NCBI GenBank assembly: GCA_023404095.1
Contig: JAEYDD010000039.1
Coordinates: 43,675 to 107,674, forward strand
Direction of reading: 5' to 3'
From: Pseudomonadota bacterium
GTDB taxonomy: Bacteria > Pseudomonadota > Alphaproteobacteria > Rhizobiales > Rhizobiaceae
DNA length: 64,000 bases
Shown here: in pieces, positions 41,292 through 49,714 of the stretch
Layout of the letters: each line of letters begins with the position of its first letter
Numbering within the stretch: the first letter of the stretch is position 1
The notes under the pieces: model-generated
Told to the model about the DNA's origin: nothing
What the model saw: the letters and a program-made list of their open reading frames with translations, nothing else
Databases searched by the model: none
Position numbers and translations under genes: made by a program

Positions 41292-42140
41292 ATGAAAACT
41301 TGGTTTATTACCGGTGCATCCCGGGGGTTCGGCGCTCGGATCGCGGAGCTCGCGCTCGTGCGCGGTGACAATGTGGTCGCTACCGCACGTAACTCGGCTT
41401 CCATCATCGAGAAGTTCGGCGAGCGGCAAAACCTGCTGGCCACGCCACTCGATGTCACAGACGAGGACCAGGGACGCCAAGCTGTCAAAAGAGCCGTGGA
41501 GCGCTTCGGACGGATCGACGTACTTCTGAACAACGCTGGGTTCGGATTACTTGGTGCCGTCGAGGAGGCTTCAGGCGAGGAGGTGGAACGACTGTACCGA
41601 ACCAATGTGTTTGGTTTGCTGGCCGTCACCCGCGCCGTCCTTCCGCAGATGCGAAAACAGAAATCGGGCCGGATTCTCAACATCTCGTCAATTGGTGGGT
41701 ATCGAGCCGCGCCCGGCTTCGGGGTATATTGCTCCACGAAGTTTGCGGTCGAAGGGCTGTCAGAGGCCCTCCAGGCTGAGCTTTTACCTCTCGGCATCTT
41801 CGTGACGGTGATCGAACCAGGCTATTTCCGGACCGACTTCCTGGACTCATCCTCGCTCTTCCTTAGCAAGACCCGGATTGGCGACTATGATCAGACGGCT
41901 GGGTTGGTCCGCGAGCATGCCGCTAGCCTAAACCACAGCCAGCCGGGCGATCCTGAAAAATTCGCAAGGCTCGTGGTCGAGTTTTCAGATGCCAACAATC
42001 CGCCGGTACGCCTGCCGGTGGGCAGTGACACGATCGCCGCCCTCGAGGCCAAGCACGAATCTGATGGTGGCATAATCTCCAAGTGGAGGCACTTATCGGT
42101 ATCAACGGACTTTGATGCCGCTACAGCTAGATCAGCCTAG
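41292..42140 (+). CDS. SDR-family oxidoreductase
   Basis: This 282-residue protein shows WFITGASRGFGARIAELAL, NNAGFGLLGAVEE, the catalytic Ser in ILNISSIGGYRAAPGFGVY and the YCSTK motif with FAVEGLSEALQAELLPLG. This is the pattern of the classical SDRs often annotated as oxidoreductases acting on retinol or steroid-like alcohols, but the substrate cannot be assigned. I chose ATG 41292 because AGGAG at 41281-41285 gives a 6-base spacing; ATG 41286 would leave none. It is the last gene of the GlcG/SDR/NTF2/SDR cluster and borders the mobile region that follows. Confidence 0.9.
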   Translation: MKTWFITGASRGFGARIAELALVRGDNVVATARNSASIIEKFGERQNLLATPLDVTDEDQGRQAVKRAVERFGRIDVLLNNAGFGLLGAVEEASGEEVERLYRTNVFGLLAVTRAVLPQMRKQKSGRILNISSIGGYRAAPGFGVYCSTKFAVEGLSEALQAELLPLGIFVTVIEPGYFRTDFLDSSSLFLSKTRIGDYDQTAGLVREHAASLNHSQPGDPEKFARLVVEFSDANNPPVRLPVGSDTIAALEAKHESDGGIISKWRHLSVSTDFDAATARSA

Positions 42141-42364
42141 TCGTTCAAGGCTTTATGCGCTTTGTACGCCAATTCACGCTTCCCATTCCAGTGAGGCGTC
42201 GCGGACAGATGTTCCGGCGGAAATGTTTGGAAAGCAATTCCGAATGCACTCTCTGCCATCTCTACGGCATCAACAACTCGGGGTTGGAAGCACGACAAAA
42301 ACTGAGAGAACTCCGATAATATAAGCAGATACCTGGAGATGCGTGACTTAGCTGCCTTGGATGG

Positions 42365-42511
42365 TCAGGGAGTGAGCTGGAGTTGCTCGGCCTGACGTGC
42401 GACCGAATGCTCCAGCGAGGACAGGGTCACGCCAAGCAAACGGATACCTTTCTCCGGATCAAATCCGCGCCACACCGACCCAAGCAGCGCGTCTGGTTTG
42501 CCGCTGTCCTT
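42365..42511 (-). pseudogene. 3' fragment of a DNA polymerase IV (dinB) gene
   Basis: The minus strand encodes DPEKGIRLLGVTLSSLE followed by a short tail and a TGA at 42365. This resembles the extreme C-terminus of alphaproteobacterial DinB as I recall it (EKGIRLLGVSLSSL). The match starts just inside a tandem decamer (GATGAATAAA twice, 42512-42531), and nothing upstream resembles the polymerase body. I read it as a truncated gene end, probably a recombination scar next to the integrase region. Confidence 0.5.
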
Positions 42512-42632
42512 GATGAATAAAGATGAATAAATCCTCTGTTGCGATCGATTACATGGCGAGGCCACATGCGATCCGACGACCTCCAAGGCTGGAGGGATGC
42601 CGATCATGGGGCGAGGTTTTGTTCGATTCTTG

Positions 42633-43562
42633 TCAGCTACGGTGCGGAACCGGGGCTTGGGCAAAAAATGTCGCATGTGGCAGTGCGAGCGCTGTCCGCT
42701 CAAGTTCGTCGACAATGGGCGCGACCATGCGAACCAACGAATTCTGGCGCGTCTCCGCCCATTCGCGCTGCCAAGGGGCGGGAAAATACGGTGAATATGC
42801 CACGACTTTGAGACGCCGCGTGGGACGGCGTTGCCATTCCGTCCAGGTGATGCCGTACACCCGCTTTGAGCTTGAAGCTCTCTTAAAGTTGCCATCGCCG
42901 ACATAGCGCATGAGGACTTCCTCGGTTATCTCCATGATCGCGAGGCCGATCGGAATACCTGAAACAGACGCAATGGTTGGTGCCACTGGCGTCCATAGTC
43001 TGTAGGGTGCCCTGGCGGTGCGAGCGAGGGCACCAGTCCAGTTTTCAAGCGGCGGGCGGATGAAGCCCTGTCCCGGCGCTACTTTGACTAGATGCCCCCG
43101 TGCATCCATGAGCTTGAACAGGGCATCGGCAAGCGACAGCCCATTTGTCAGTGCCTCCCTCGACACCGTCAGGTCGATGGTTTCGGAGCGACGGGGCGCG
43201 AGATGGGTCTTATCATCGCTGGTTCCGGCGGCACCGAAAATATTCCGCGCGACAAAGACGAGGGGATGGGTGCCCGCCTTCGCCGCGCCCGCCCGGACCC
43301 GTGCCAGGCGGGCCAAGCGCTTGACCGGCTGAGGCTTGCCGGGGTCCCAGCAATCCAGCGTCAAAGGGCCTGCGGGAGGGAGGGGCGGCGGCGGCGGGTC
43401 CGTCCCGTTGAGCGTCTTCCTCCACCACCCCCGGGTGGGACGCGGCACGTCGAGCGCCGCGCAAACCCTGGCGAGATAGACATCCGACACACCGAAACGC
43501 GCCGCGGCAGTCGTCGTCGGAACGTTCCAGACAAGCTCGTACATTTCCTCGCGCGTGATCAC
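42633..43562 (-). CDS. Uncharacterised integrase-associated protein
   Basis: This 309-residue protein has no named function that I recognise. Its N-terminus (ITREEMYELVWNVPTTTAAA, RFGVSDVYLARVCAALDVPR, PTRGWWRK) looks like a helix-turn-helix followed by a basic WW motif, and it recalls hypothetical proteins that open with T-REELY-LVW in rhizobia. A proline-rich linker follows (DPPPPPLPPAGP), then a mixed C-terminal half. I chose GTG 43562, which follows AAGGATC and matches the family opening; the longer frame to 43811 runs through a decayed duplicate. It lies downstream of the integrase on the same strand. DNA binding is inference. Confidence 0.65.
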   Translation of the reverse strand: MITREEMYELVWNVPTTTAAARFGVSDVYLARVCAALDVPRPTRGWWRKTLNGTDPPPPPLPPAGPLTLDCWDPGKPQPVKRLARLARVRAGAAKAGTHPLVFVARNIFGAAGTSDDKTHLAPRRSETIDLTVSREALTNGLSLADALFKLMDARGHLVKVAPGQGFIRPPLENWTGALARTARAPYRLWTPVAPTIASVSGIPIGLAIMEITEEVLMRYVGDGNFKRASSSKRVYGITWTEWQRRPTRRLKVVAYSPYFPAPWQREWAETRQNSLVRMVAPIVDELERTALALPHATFFAQAPVPHRS

Positions 43563-43588
43563 GGTGACGATCCTTAGAAGGCTTTGGG

Positions 43589-43821
43589 GAGAGGCTGGCG
43601 GGAGTCCCAGCAATACGACGTCAATGCGGCTGCGGGAGGCAGGAACGGCGGTGGCGGGTCCGTCCCGTTGGGCCTCTTCCTCCACCACCCCCGCGTCAGA
43701 CGCGGCACGCCCAGTGCCGCGCAGACTCCGGCGAGAAAGGCTTCCGACATCGAAACTTGCGGCGGCGACCGTCGTCGGGACGTTTCCAGACAAGCTTGTG
43801 AGCTTCTTCACGCGTAATCAT
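43589..43821 (-). pseudogene. Decayed tandem copy of the 5' end of the downstream gene
   Basis: The minus strand from ATG 43821 reads MITREEAHKLVW and then NVPTTVAAASFDVGS and TRGWWRK-like segments in shifting frames. It aligns base for base with the first 230 bases of the intact gene starting at 43562, including the long shared stretch GGGGGTGGTGGAGGAAGA. Single-base indels break the frame and produce a stop. It lies 10 bases after the integrase stop. This is an old partial tandem duplication. Confidence 0.7.
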
Positions 43822-43831
43822 CGTGACGGTC

Positions 43832-45211
43832 CTACAAGGCTTCGGGGGCGTGTTCCCAATCGGCGATCGTGCAGGTCCCTTCCTCGACCTTTTGGAGCAA
43901 TGCCGACCAGATGTTGAAAGCGCGCCGGATTTCGGCGCGGTACTTGTGGAGGTTGTAGACCCGGTTGATCCCGGTCTTCCCGTGACCGACGGCCGCCTCG
44001 GCGACCTCCTGACGACCGGTGATGGGTTCCAGGTGTGTCCGCACTGTCCGGCGTACGTCGTGCCAGACTGATTCTTCGTACTCGAAGTCGAGCAGCTCCA
44101 GTTCGGCGCGCATCATCCTTTCGAACCGTCCGCGCGCGAGATCGGTATCGTCGGGGACGTCAGCCTCCGCCTTGGAACGCTTCAGGTTGTTGAACCCTCC
44201 TAGAGGCGTCTGTCCGTTCTTGAAGCTGAAGACAAAGTCGCCGTGGCCGGCGGGAAGCATTTCCTGGAGCGATACAAGCATCTCGACGACACGGTCTGAA
44301 AGGGGGACCTGGTAAGAGCCATCGGTGACCTTGCCCGTCCGGCCGGGGGTCGCTCCCTTGCTTCTGGTCCCGGGGATGGTCCAGAGCTTGCGTGCCAGGT
44401 TGAGCTGAGACCACCGCATGCCCGACACCAACCCGATGCGTTGCGCGGTTTCCATCAGAATCCGCAGGCATGGGCCGAAGGGGTAGCTCATCGCGCTGGT
44501 CGTCTTCAGATACGCGTAGACCTCCTCGTATTCCAAAATCCTTTCGCGAGCGGAGATACTGACCGGGATGTCTTTCGCTTTTACGTGCTCGACGGGGTTG
44601 TGTGCGAAACCGATTTCCAGTCGGAATTTCTGGTTCATCACCCAGCGGAAGAAAGTCTTTATCTTGCTCAGGCTGTGGTAAGCCTGTGTCAGTGCTCGCT
44701 GCTTGATCGTGCGAACCAACTCCTTCACGTCAAAGTCGGTGACTTCGGAGATCGGCTTGTTGAGCCAGGGATTCGTCGCCGGATTGAGGAAGTTCCGCTT
44801 GAGGAAGCGTCCGTCCTGCTCGGCCCGGAGGTTTTTGTCCCGGGACGGCAGCTGCGCGATGTAGTCGGTTAGTACCGAGGCGAAGGTGCCCCTCCGGCGC
44901 AATGTTTCGGACCTCCTGGCGTCGGCTTCCTCGCCCGCCGGATCGATGCCCTTGCGGATCAGGTCCATCCAGTGGTGGGCCTTGACGCGGGCGGCCAGTG
45001 TGTCCATTTGGGGGTACCTGCCGAGGATGCGGTGGGTCGTGTTGGACGCTGGTCCGCCGAACCGTGCGCGCAGTACGAAGGACTTCTTTTTCGAACCGAC
45101 GCTGATTGCGAGGTCCTGCAACGACGCATCGTAGATTTCGTAGCGGCTGCTCGAGTTCGGCGTGAAGTCGAGCCTCGCGACGAGGTCGTCGGAAAGGTGC
45201 TGTCGTTCCAT
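43832..45211 (-). CDS. Tyrosine recombinase (phage/island-type integrase)
   Basis: This 459-residue protein is a site-specific integrase with an N-terminal arm-binding region (about 1-100, SKKKSFVLRARFGG then ILGRYPQMDTLAARVKAHHW), a core-binding SAM-like domain (about 105-215) and a catalytic domain. Catalytic residues are visible: Arg in METAQRIGLVSGMRWSQL, Lys in the beta-hairpin GTRSKGATPG, HxxR in VWHDVRRTVRT, His in AAVGHGKTG and the nucleophile Tyr in INRVYNLHKY. All are present, so the enzyme may be active. Integrases of this kind excise and insert genomic islands at attachment sites. The dinB fragment and the copper island flank it. I could not identify att repeats or a nearby tRNA. 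Confidence 0.93.
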   Translation of the reverse strand: MERQHLSDDLVARLDFTPNSSSRYEIYDASLQDLAISVGSKKKSFVLRARFGGPASNTTHRILGRYPQMDTLAARVKAHHWMDLIRKGIDPAGEEADARRSETLRRRGTFASVLTDYIAQLPSRDKNLRAEQDGRFLKRNFLNPATNPWLNKPISEVTDFDVKELVRTIKQRALTQAYHSLSKIKTFFRWVMNQKFRLEIGFAHNPVEHVKAKDIPVSISARERILEYEEVYAYLKTTSAMSYPFGPCLRILMETAQRIGLVSGMRWSQLNLARKLWTIPGTRSKGATPGRTGKVTDGSYQVPLSDRVVEMLVSLQEMLPAGHGDFVFSFKNGQTPLGGFNNLKRSKAEADVPDDTDLARGRFERMMRAELELLDFEYEESVWHDVRRTVRTHLEPITGRQEVAEAAVGHGKTGINRVYNLHKYRAEIRRAFNIWSALLQKVEEGTCTIADWEHAPEAL

Positions 45212-45441
45212 CTCTTGTTCCTCTTCGAATTCAGGGTTTCGATCGAATTTCGGGATGCGGAATCGGCGCTGTGGGGCAACGGAATCGGGCAGCGGAACGG
45301 GGCAGCGTCGCCGTCGGCGGCTTTAGGCCGTTGATGGCTATATCAAATCACCGAACGAGAATAAGTCAATAGTATCAATGCGTTAGCGAGCTCGTTGAAA
45401 CAACTTGAAACAACCGAGCACATGGTGCTAATAGCTGCGAC
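45212..45441. other. Gap upstream of the integrase
   Basis: About 230 bases between the integrase start and the IS3 remnant contain no gene. The integrase promoter should lie here. The sequence around 45341-45420 is AT-rich relative to its neighbours. Confidence 0.45.
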
Positions 45442-46368
45442 ATGGCCGCAGACGGGGGAGTATCAAACTCCTTCATCGACGAACACCGCTCGGTGTTCGG
45501 GGTCGAGCCGATCTGCAGACTGCTGCCGATTGCCCCATCCACCTACTACGAGAACGTTGCCAAACGCCTGGACGTGGATCGTCTGTCGATCCGCGCCCGC
45601 AGCGATATCAGCCTGAAGATCGAGATACGCCGCGTCTTTGAAGAGAACTTCCGCGTCTACGGTGTGCGCAAGGTCTGGCGGCAATTGAAGCGAGAGGGCT
45701 TCGACGTCGCCCGCTGCACTGTCGCTCGGCTCATGAGGGCGATGGCCCTTCGGGGCATCATCCGGGGCAAGCCGATCCGCACCACGGTCCCGGACAAGAC
45801 GGCTCCGAGCCCGCTCGATCGGGTGAACCGCCAGTTCAAGGCTCCTGCGCCGAACAGGCTCTGGGTTTCGGATTTCACCTACGTCGCCACCTGGCAAGGC
45901 TTCGTCTACGTGGCCTTCGTCATCGACGCCTTCGCCCGGCGCATCGTCGGCTGGCGGGTGAGCCGAACGGCCCATGCCGGGTTCGTCCTCGATGCTTTGG
46001 AACAGGCGCTTCATGAGCGGCGTCCCGTTCATGGCGGCGGCCTGATTCACCACTCGGACAGGGGCGTTCAATACGTGTCGATCAAGTATTCGGAGCGACT
46101 GGCCGAGGCGGGCATCGAGCCTTCTGTCGGAAGCGTCGGCGACTCCTATGACAACGCCCTCGCCGAAACGATCAACGGCCTCTACAAGGCCGAGGTCATA
46201 CATCGGCGCGGACCGTGGCGCAGTTTCGAAGCGGTGGAATTCGCCACCCTCGAATGGGTCGACTGGTTCAACCATCGACGGCTTCTGGAGCCCATCGGCA
46301 ACATCCCGCCAGCCGAAGCCGAGGAGCAGTATTACGCCATGCTGGACGAACCAGCCATGGCCGCATAA
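45442..46368 (+). CDS. IS3-family OrfB transposase
   Basis: This 308-residue frame encodes the DDE transposase of an IS3-family element. Signatures are YGVRKVWRQLKREG, the rve core LWVSDFTYVATWQGFVYVAF with the first Asp, LIHHSDRGVQYVS with the second Asp, and SYDNALAETINGLYKAEVI with the Glu. In intact elements OrfB is made by a programmed frameshift from OrfA, which is absent here, so the ATG at 45442 may not be a natural start and the element is probably immobile. Residues 1-15 may be host sequence joined at the broken left end. Confidence 0.85.
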   Translation: MAADGGVSNSFIDEHRSVFGVEPICRLLPIAPSTYYENVAKRLDVDRLSIRARSDISLKIEIRRVFEENFRVYGVRKVWRQLKREGFDVARCTVARLMRAMALRGIIRGKPIRTTVPDKTAPSPLDRVNRQFKAPAPNRLWVSDFTYVATWQGFVYVAFVIDAFARRIVGWRVSRTAHAGFVLDALEQALHERRPVHGGGLIHHSDRGVQYVSIKYSERLAEAGIEPSVGSVGDSYDNALAETINGLYKAEVIHRRGPWRSFEAVEFATLEWVDWFNHRRLLEPIGNIPPAEAEEQYYAMLDEPAMAA

Positions 46369-46408
46369 CTTAAACCAACCGGCCTTCGGCAAACCCGGCG
46401 CGGTTCAC
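45442..46408 (+). mobile_element. IS3-family insertion sequence remnant (left end and orfA missing)
   Basis: The element holds a full orfB-like transposase but no orfA and no left terminal repeat; the frame begins within orfB near FIDEHR. The right end is recognisable as the minus-strand sequence TGAACCGCGCCGGGTTTGCC (ending at 46408), a typical IS3-family terminus. Immediately beyond it lies the interrupted cyclase pseudogene, so the right boundary is the true insertion point. The left boundary is uncertain. Confidence 0.7.
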
Positions 46409-47435
46409 CCGCTGTCCAAAACGCCTCCAACTACGGTGCCATAGTGCAGCCGATAGCGGCATGTAGCGCCGGGAGGCCATGGTGGTTGCTGTGACGCTTC
46501 CAGTGACTCAAGGCATCTACGAGTTCGAGGGCACATGCAAGTGCGCGGTCCGCGTCTTTCTCGGTTGGTTTCGGATGACCGAAGACGGCCATGACGCCGT
46601 CTCCGATAAATTTGTCGACGGTTCCGCCGTGCTCGAAAATGGTCTGTGAAACAAGCTGTCGATACTCTCCAAGTACGAGTGCCAACTCGGGAGCGGGAGC
46701 GGGAGCGGTCTCGGCGAAGCTTGTGAAGTCGCGCAAGTCGACGAACATGATCGCCGCATTCCGGCGCTGCAATCCCAGAGCGTCGCCACGCTCCTGCAAT
46801 TCCGAGACAACAAACGGTGAGAAGAACCGGGAGAGATTGAGGCGTCGTCGATCCGCCTTTATCGCCTCCCTCCGGGTTCGGTCGTGACCCCGGGCCAGGA
46901 GGTAGATTGCGAATGCGGTGAAGCCAAAGCTGACCGTCAGCCCGAGGTCCTGGTTCAAGACGAGGCGAGCAAGGAGGCGACGTCATCAGCCGGGTGGCGG
47001 GCAGCTGTGATCGCCAGCATCGTTACCCAGGAAGTCAGTACGACTACCGAGAAGACGAGCACCAACCGACGGTCCAGCTTCAGGCCGACGTGAACGAGCA
47101 GGATAAAGGCAACAACGAGACCGGATGTGGTCAGGTTGTGGTTTTCGCTGACTGGACCGCCCAAAATGTGGGCGTACAGGAGCAGCGCGACCAACAGCGT
47201 CCAGGACTACGAACAATGTGTTCAGCCAGCTATTGCGCGGCAGGAACCAAGTGGTGGCTACAGACGCCACGCTGATGCCGAGGTGAGCGACAACGACCAC
47301 GAAATGTGTGGTCAGGGCTCCCTCGTTGCTTCCGGGCACGAGGTTGGCAGCCAGAATCGAAAACGCGACGAATCACAGCAGGATCGACCGTGTCTCCCGA
47401 TCTGAATCCCAGTCGGGGTGGAGCGTAGACTTCAT
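46409..47435 (-). pseudogene. Disrupted membrane-bound class III nucleotide cyclase
   Basis: The ancestral frame begins at ATG 47435 and resembles the intact cyclase at 62079. It is broken by an in-frame TGA at 47373-47375, by a frameshift near 47200 and a second near 46955 that restores the frame, and by a third near 46450. Recognisable pieces are the membrane part (STLFVVLDAV-like WLNTLFVVLDAV, LVVAFILLVHVGLKLDRRLV) and the catalytic part (IMFVDLRDFTSFAETAP, TVDKFIGDGVMAVFGHPKP). The 3' end stops at VVGGVLDSG where the IS3 right end begins, so the last part of the catalytic domain is gone. The gene is dead, and the decay appears older than a single event. Confidence 0.75.
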
Positions 47436-47490
47436 GTCTGCGGACTTTGTCTGGTGGAAATTGAAGGCCGGAACTGCTGTAAACGCACGA

Positions 47491-47520
47491 CGAGGCGCGG
47501 CTATCGATGGCCGCGCCTCG
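47491..47520 (-). terminator. Terminator hairpin after the CusF-like gene
   Basis: CGAGGCGCGGC-TATCGATG-GCCGCGCCTCG is a perfect 11-base stem with an 8-base loop, 9 bases after the stop of the CusF-like gene on the minus strand. The T-run is short. It marks the end of the copper operon. Confidence 0.7.
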
Positions 47521-47529
47521 CTGTTGAGG

Positions 47530-47820
47530 TTATTTCACCTGTGTCACGGTGAGCTTGCCGTTAACGCGTTCCGCCACGAATTCGACAGTCGCGCCTTCCG
47601 TGAGTTTCTCGAGAAGCGTATCGTCCCGGACCCGGAAAACCATCGTCATGGCCGGCATGTCGAGGTCCTTCAGTTCCTCGTGGATCAGAGTGACCTTCTT
47701 GGCCTTGGCGTCGACCTTCTTGACCGTGCCCTTGGTGAACTCCGCCGCAAGAGCGCCATAGGCTGTAGCGAGGACGATCGCGGACGAGAGGGCAATTTTA
47801 ACAAGCGTTTTCATTTTCAA
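47530..47820 (-). CDS. cusF: CusF-like periplasmic copper-binding protein
   Basis: This 96-residue protein has a signal peptide (residues 1-25; LVKIALSSAIVLATAYGALA) and a small beta-barrel domain of the CusF/CusX type. The metal site region KDLDMPAMTMVFRVRDD contains the Met pair M-x-M expected for Cu(I)/Ag(I) binding; the aromatic residue stacked on copper in E. coli CusF is not obvious here. It should bind copper in the periplasm and pass it to export or oxidation partners. It is the last gene of the copper operon, 14 bases after the cupredoxin gene. Confidence 0.85.
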   Translation of the reverse strand: MKMKTLVKIALSSAIVLATAYGALAAEFTKGTVKKVDAKAKKVTLIHEELKDLDMPAMTMVFRVRDDTLLEKLTEGATVEFVAERVNGKLTVTQVK

Positions 47821-47834
47821 CTCCGCTCTGCTGA

Positions 47835-48311
47835 TTACTTTTTGGCGACAGTCACGTCGCCATGCATGCCGGCGTCGTAGTGGCCGGGAACCAGGCAGGC
47901 GATCTTGAAGGTGCCGTCGTTTGTGAACTTCCAGATGATTTCGCCCGATTGACCGGCAGCCAGGCGGATCGCATTGGGGTCGTCGTGTTCCATTTCCGGG
48001 AACTTCTCCATCACGGCCTTGTGCTCCATGATCTTGTCTTCCTGGTCGAGAACGAACTCGTGATCCAGCTCGCCCGCGTTCTTGATGGCAAAGACGATGG
48101 TCTGGCCCTTGCGGACCTCGAACGTCGACGGAGTGAAGACCATTTTCCCGTCGTCGGTCTCCTTCATCGTGACGCGGATGGTCTGGGTAGCCTTGGCCTT
48201 GGTGCCGGGTTCGCCGACCGCCATTTCACCATGGCCGCCTGCGTGACTGCCTGATGCCAGCGCCGGGGAGGCGGCGGCGGCGAGGAGAAGTCCAAATGCT
48301 GCAGCTTTCAT
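47835..48311 (-). CDS. Periplasmic plastocyanin/azurin-like cupredoxin (CopI-like)
   Basis: This 158-residue protein has a signal peptide (AAAFGLLLAAAASPALA) and a cupredoxin fold (about 55-158). Type 1 copper ligands are visible: His in GELDHEFVLD and Cys-His-Met in IACLVPGHYDAGMHGD. A His/Gly/Met-rich N-terminal patch (GSHAGGHGEM) could bind extra copper. It resembles the CopI type of copper-tolerance cupredoxins. ATG 48311 is chosen because AAAGGAA lies upstream and signal sequence follows; an earlier in-frame ATG at 48344 adds 11 residues. It stands between the multicopper oxidase and CusF-like genes and may shuttle electrons or copper for the oxidase. Confidence 0.87.
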   Translation of the reverse strand: MKAAAFGLLLAAAASPALASGSHAGGHGEMAVGEPGTKAKATQTIRVTMKETDDGKMVFTPSTFEVRKGQTIVFAIKNAGELDHEFVLDQEDKIMEHKAVMEKFPEMEHDDPNAIRLAAGQSGEIIWKFTNDGTFKIACLVPGHYDAGMHGDVTVAKK

Positions 48312-48350
48312 TGCTTGTTCCTTTGAGTGGTTGAACATTGGCATGCGAGG

Positions 48351-49700
48351 TCACCCGTGGTTCGAGTGTTTCGGTGTGATCTGGGTTTTTGCGTCTTTGG
48401 CCTTGGTCGTGTCGGGCAGTTCGCCGGTCCACTCCCAGGCTTGGGTGCCGGGGGGATTTTCGTACCAGCCGGGATCGGCGTGATCGCCCGCCGAGATGCC
48501 TTCCCGGACCTTGACGACCGAGAACATGCCGCCCATTTCGATAGGGCCGTGCGGACCCCATCCGGTCATCATCGGGACGGTGTTCTCCGGTATCTCCATT
48601 TCCATCTCGCCCATGTCGGCCATGCCGGCTGTTCCCATCGGCATGTATTCCGGGCGGATTTTCTTGATCTTCTCGGCAACCTGCTTCTTGTCGACGCCGA
48701 TGAAGGTCGGGATATCGTGGCCCATGGCATTCATCGTGTGATGCGACTTGTGGCAATGGATCGCCCAGTCGCCGACGTATTTGGCGTCGAACTCGTAGGC
48801 CCGCATCGCGCCGACCGGGATGTCGATGCTGACCTCCGGCCATCGTGCCTCCGGCCGCACCCAGCCGCCGTCGGTGCACGTCACCTCGAAGTCGTATCCA
48901 TGCATGTGGATCGGATGGTTGGTCATGGTGAGGTTGCCGACCCGGACGCGCACCCTGTCATTCTTGGAGACGACGAGCGGGCTGATGTCCGGGAAGACGC
49001 GGCTGTTCCAGCACCACATGTTGAAGTCGGTCATCTCCATGACGCGCGGCACGTAGGAGCCGGGATCAATGTCGTATGCGTTGAGCAGGAAGACGAAGTC
49101 GCGGTCAACCGGCATGAACTTCGGGTTCTTGGGGTGAACCACGAAGAAGCCCATCATCCCCATCGCCATCTGGACCATTTCGTCGGAATGGGGGTGGTAC
49201 ATGAAGGTGCCGGACTTCACGAGGTCGAACTCGTAGACGAAGGTTTTGCCGACCGGAATGTGCGGTTGGCTCAGTCCGCCGACGCCATCCATGCCTGACG
49301 GCAGGATCATTCCGTGCCAGTGGACGGTGGTGTGTTCCGGCAGCTTGTTGGTGACGAAGATGCGCACACGGTCGCCTTCGACCGCCTCGATCGTGGGACC
49401 AGGTGACTGCCCATTGTATCCCCACAGGTAGGCGGTCATTCCCTCGGCCATTTCGCGCTCGACGGGTTCGGCCACAAGGTGGAATTCCTTGACGCCGTTG
49501 TTCATGCGGTACGGTAGAGTCCAGCCGTTGAGCGTGACGACCGGGGTATAGTCGGGGCCGGAGGTCGGCCGGGCCGTGATGTGTGTCTCGGCTGTTTCCA
49601 TCACAGCAGCTTCCGGCAGGCCCATGTTGGATGTCTTTGCCCAGGCCGTGGAGGACACGAGGGCCGCCCCTGCGCCGAGGATTTGTCTTCTGTTGAACAT
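48351..49700 (-). CDS. Multicopper oxidase (copper-resistance type)
   Basis: This 449-residue oxidase probably oxidises Cu(I) to less toxic Cu(II) in the periplasm while reducing oxygen. The four copper-ligand motifs are present: TVHWHGMILP, FMYHPHSDEM, HPIHMHGYDFEV and HCHKSHHTMNAM. A twin-arginine-type signal appears at the N-terminus (MFNRRQILGAGAALVSSTAWA region), as in many cuproxidases exported folded. A Met/Glu-rich segment near the C-terminus (GMADMGEMEMEIPENT) may be a copper-binding loop. ATG 49700 has AAAGGGAACC upstream; the longer frame to 49826 is rejected. It lies 14 bases after the TolC-like gene in the copper operon. Confidence 0.93.
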   Translation of the reverse strand: MFNRRQILGAGAALVSSTAWAKTSNMGLPEAAVMETAETHITARPTSGPDYTPVVTLNGWTLPYRMNNGVKEFHLVAEPVEREMAEGMTAYLWGYNGQSPGPTIEAVEGDRVRIFVTNKLPEHTTVHWHGMILPSGMDGVGGLSQPHIPVGKTFVYEFDLVKSGTFMYHPHSDEMVQMAMGMMGFFVVHPKNPKFMPVDRDFVFLLNAYDIDPGSYVPRVMEMTDFNMWCWNSRVFPDISPLVVSKNDRVRVRVGNLTMTNHPIHMHGYDFEVTCTDGGWVRPEARWPEVSIDIPVGAMRAYEFDAKYVGDWAIHCHKSHHTMNAMGHDIPTFIGVDKKQVAEKIKKIRPEYMPMGTAGMADMGEMEMEIPENTVPMMTGWGPHGPIEMGGMFSVVKVREGISAGDHADPGWYENPPGTQAWEWTGELPDTTKAKDAKTQITPKHSNHG

Positions 49701-49714
49701 GCTGGTTCCCTTTC

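Noticed and set aside
42365..42904. 180-codon minus-strand gene
   Set aside because: Only its last 45 or so codons resemble a protein family (DinB end). The rest overlaps the 309-residue gene in another frame and is not coding-like.
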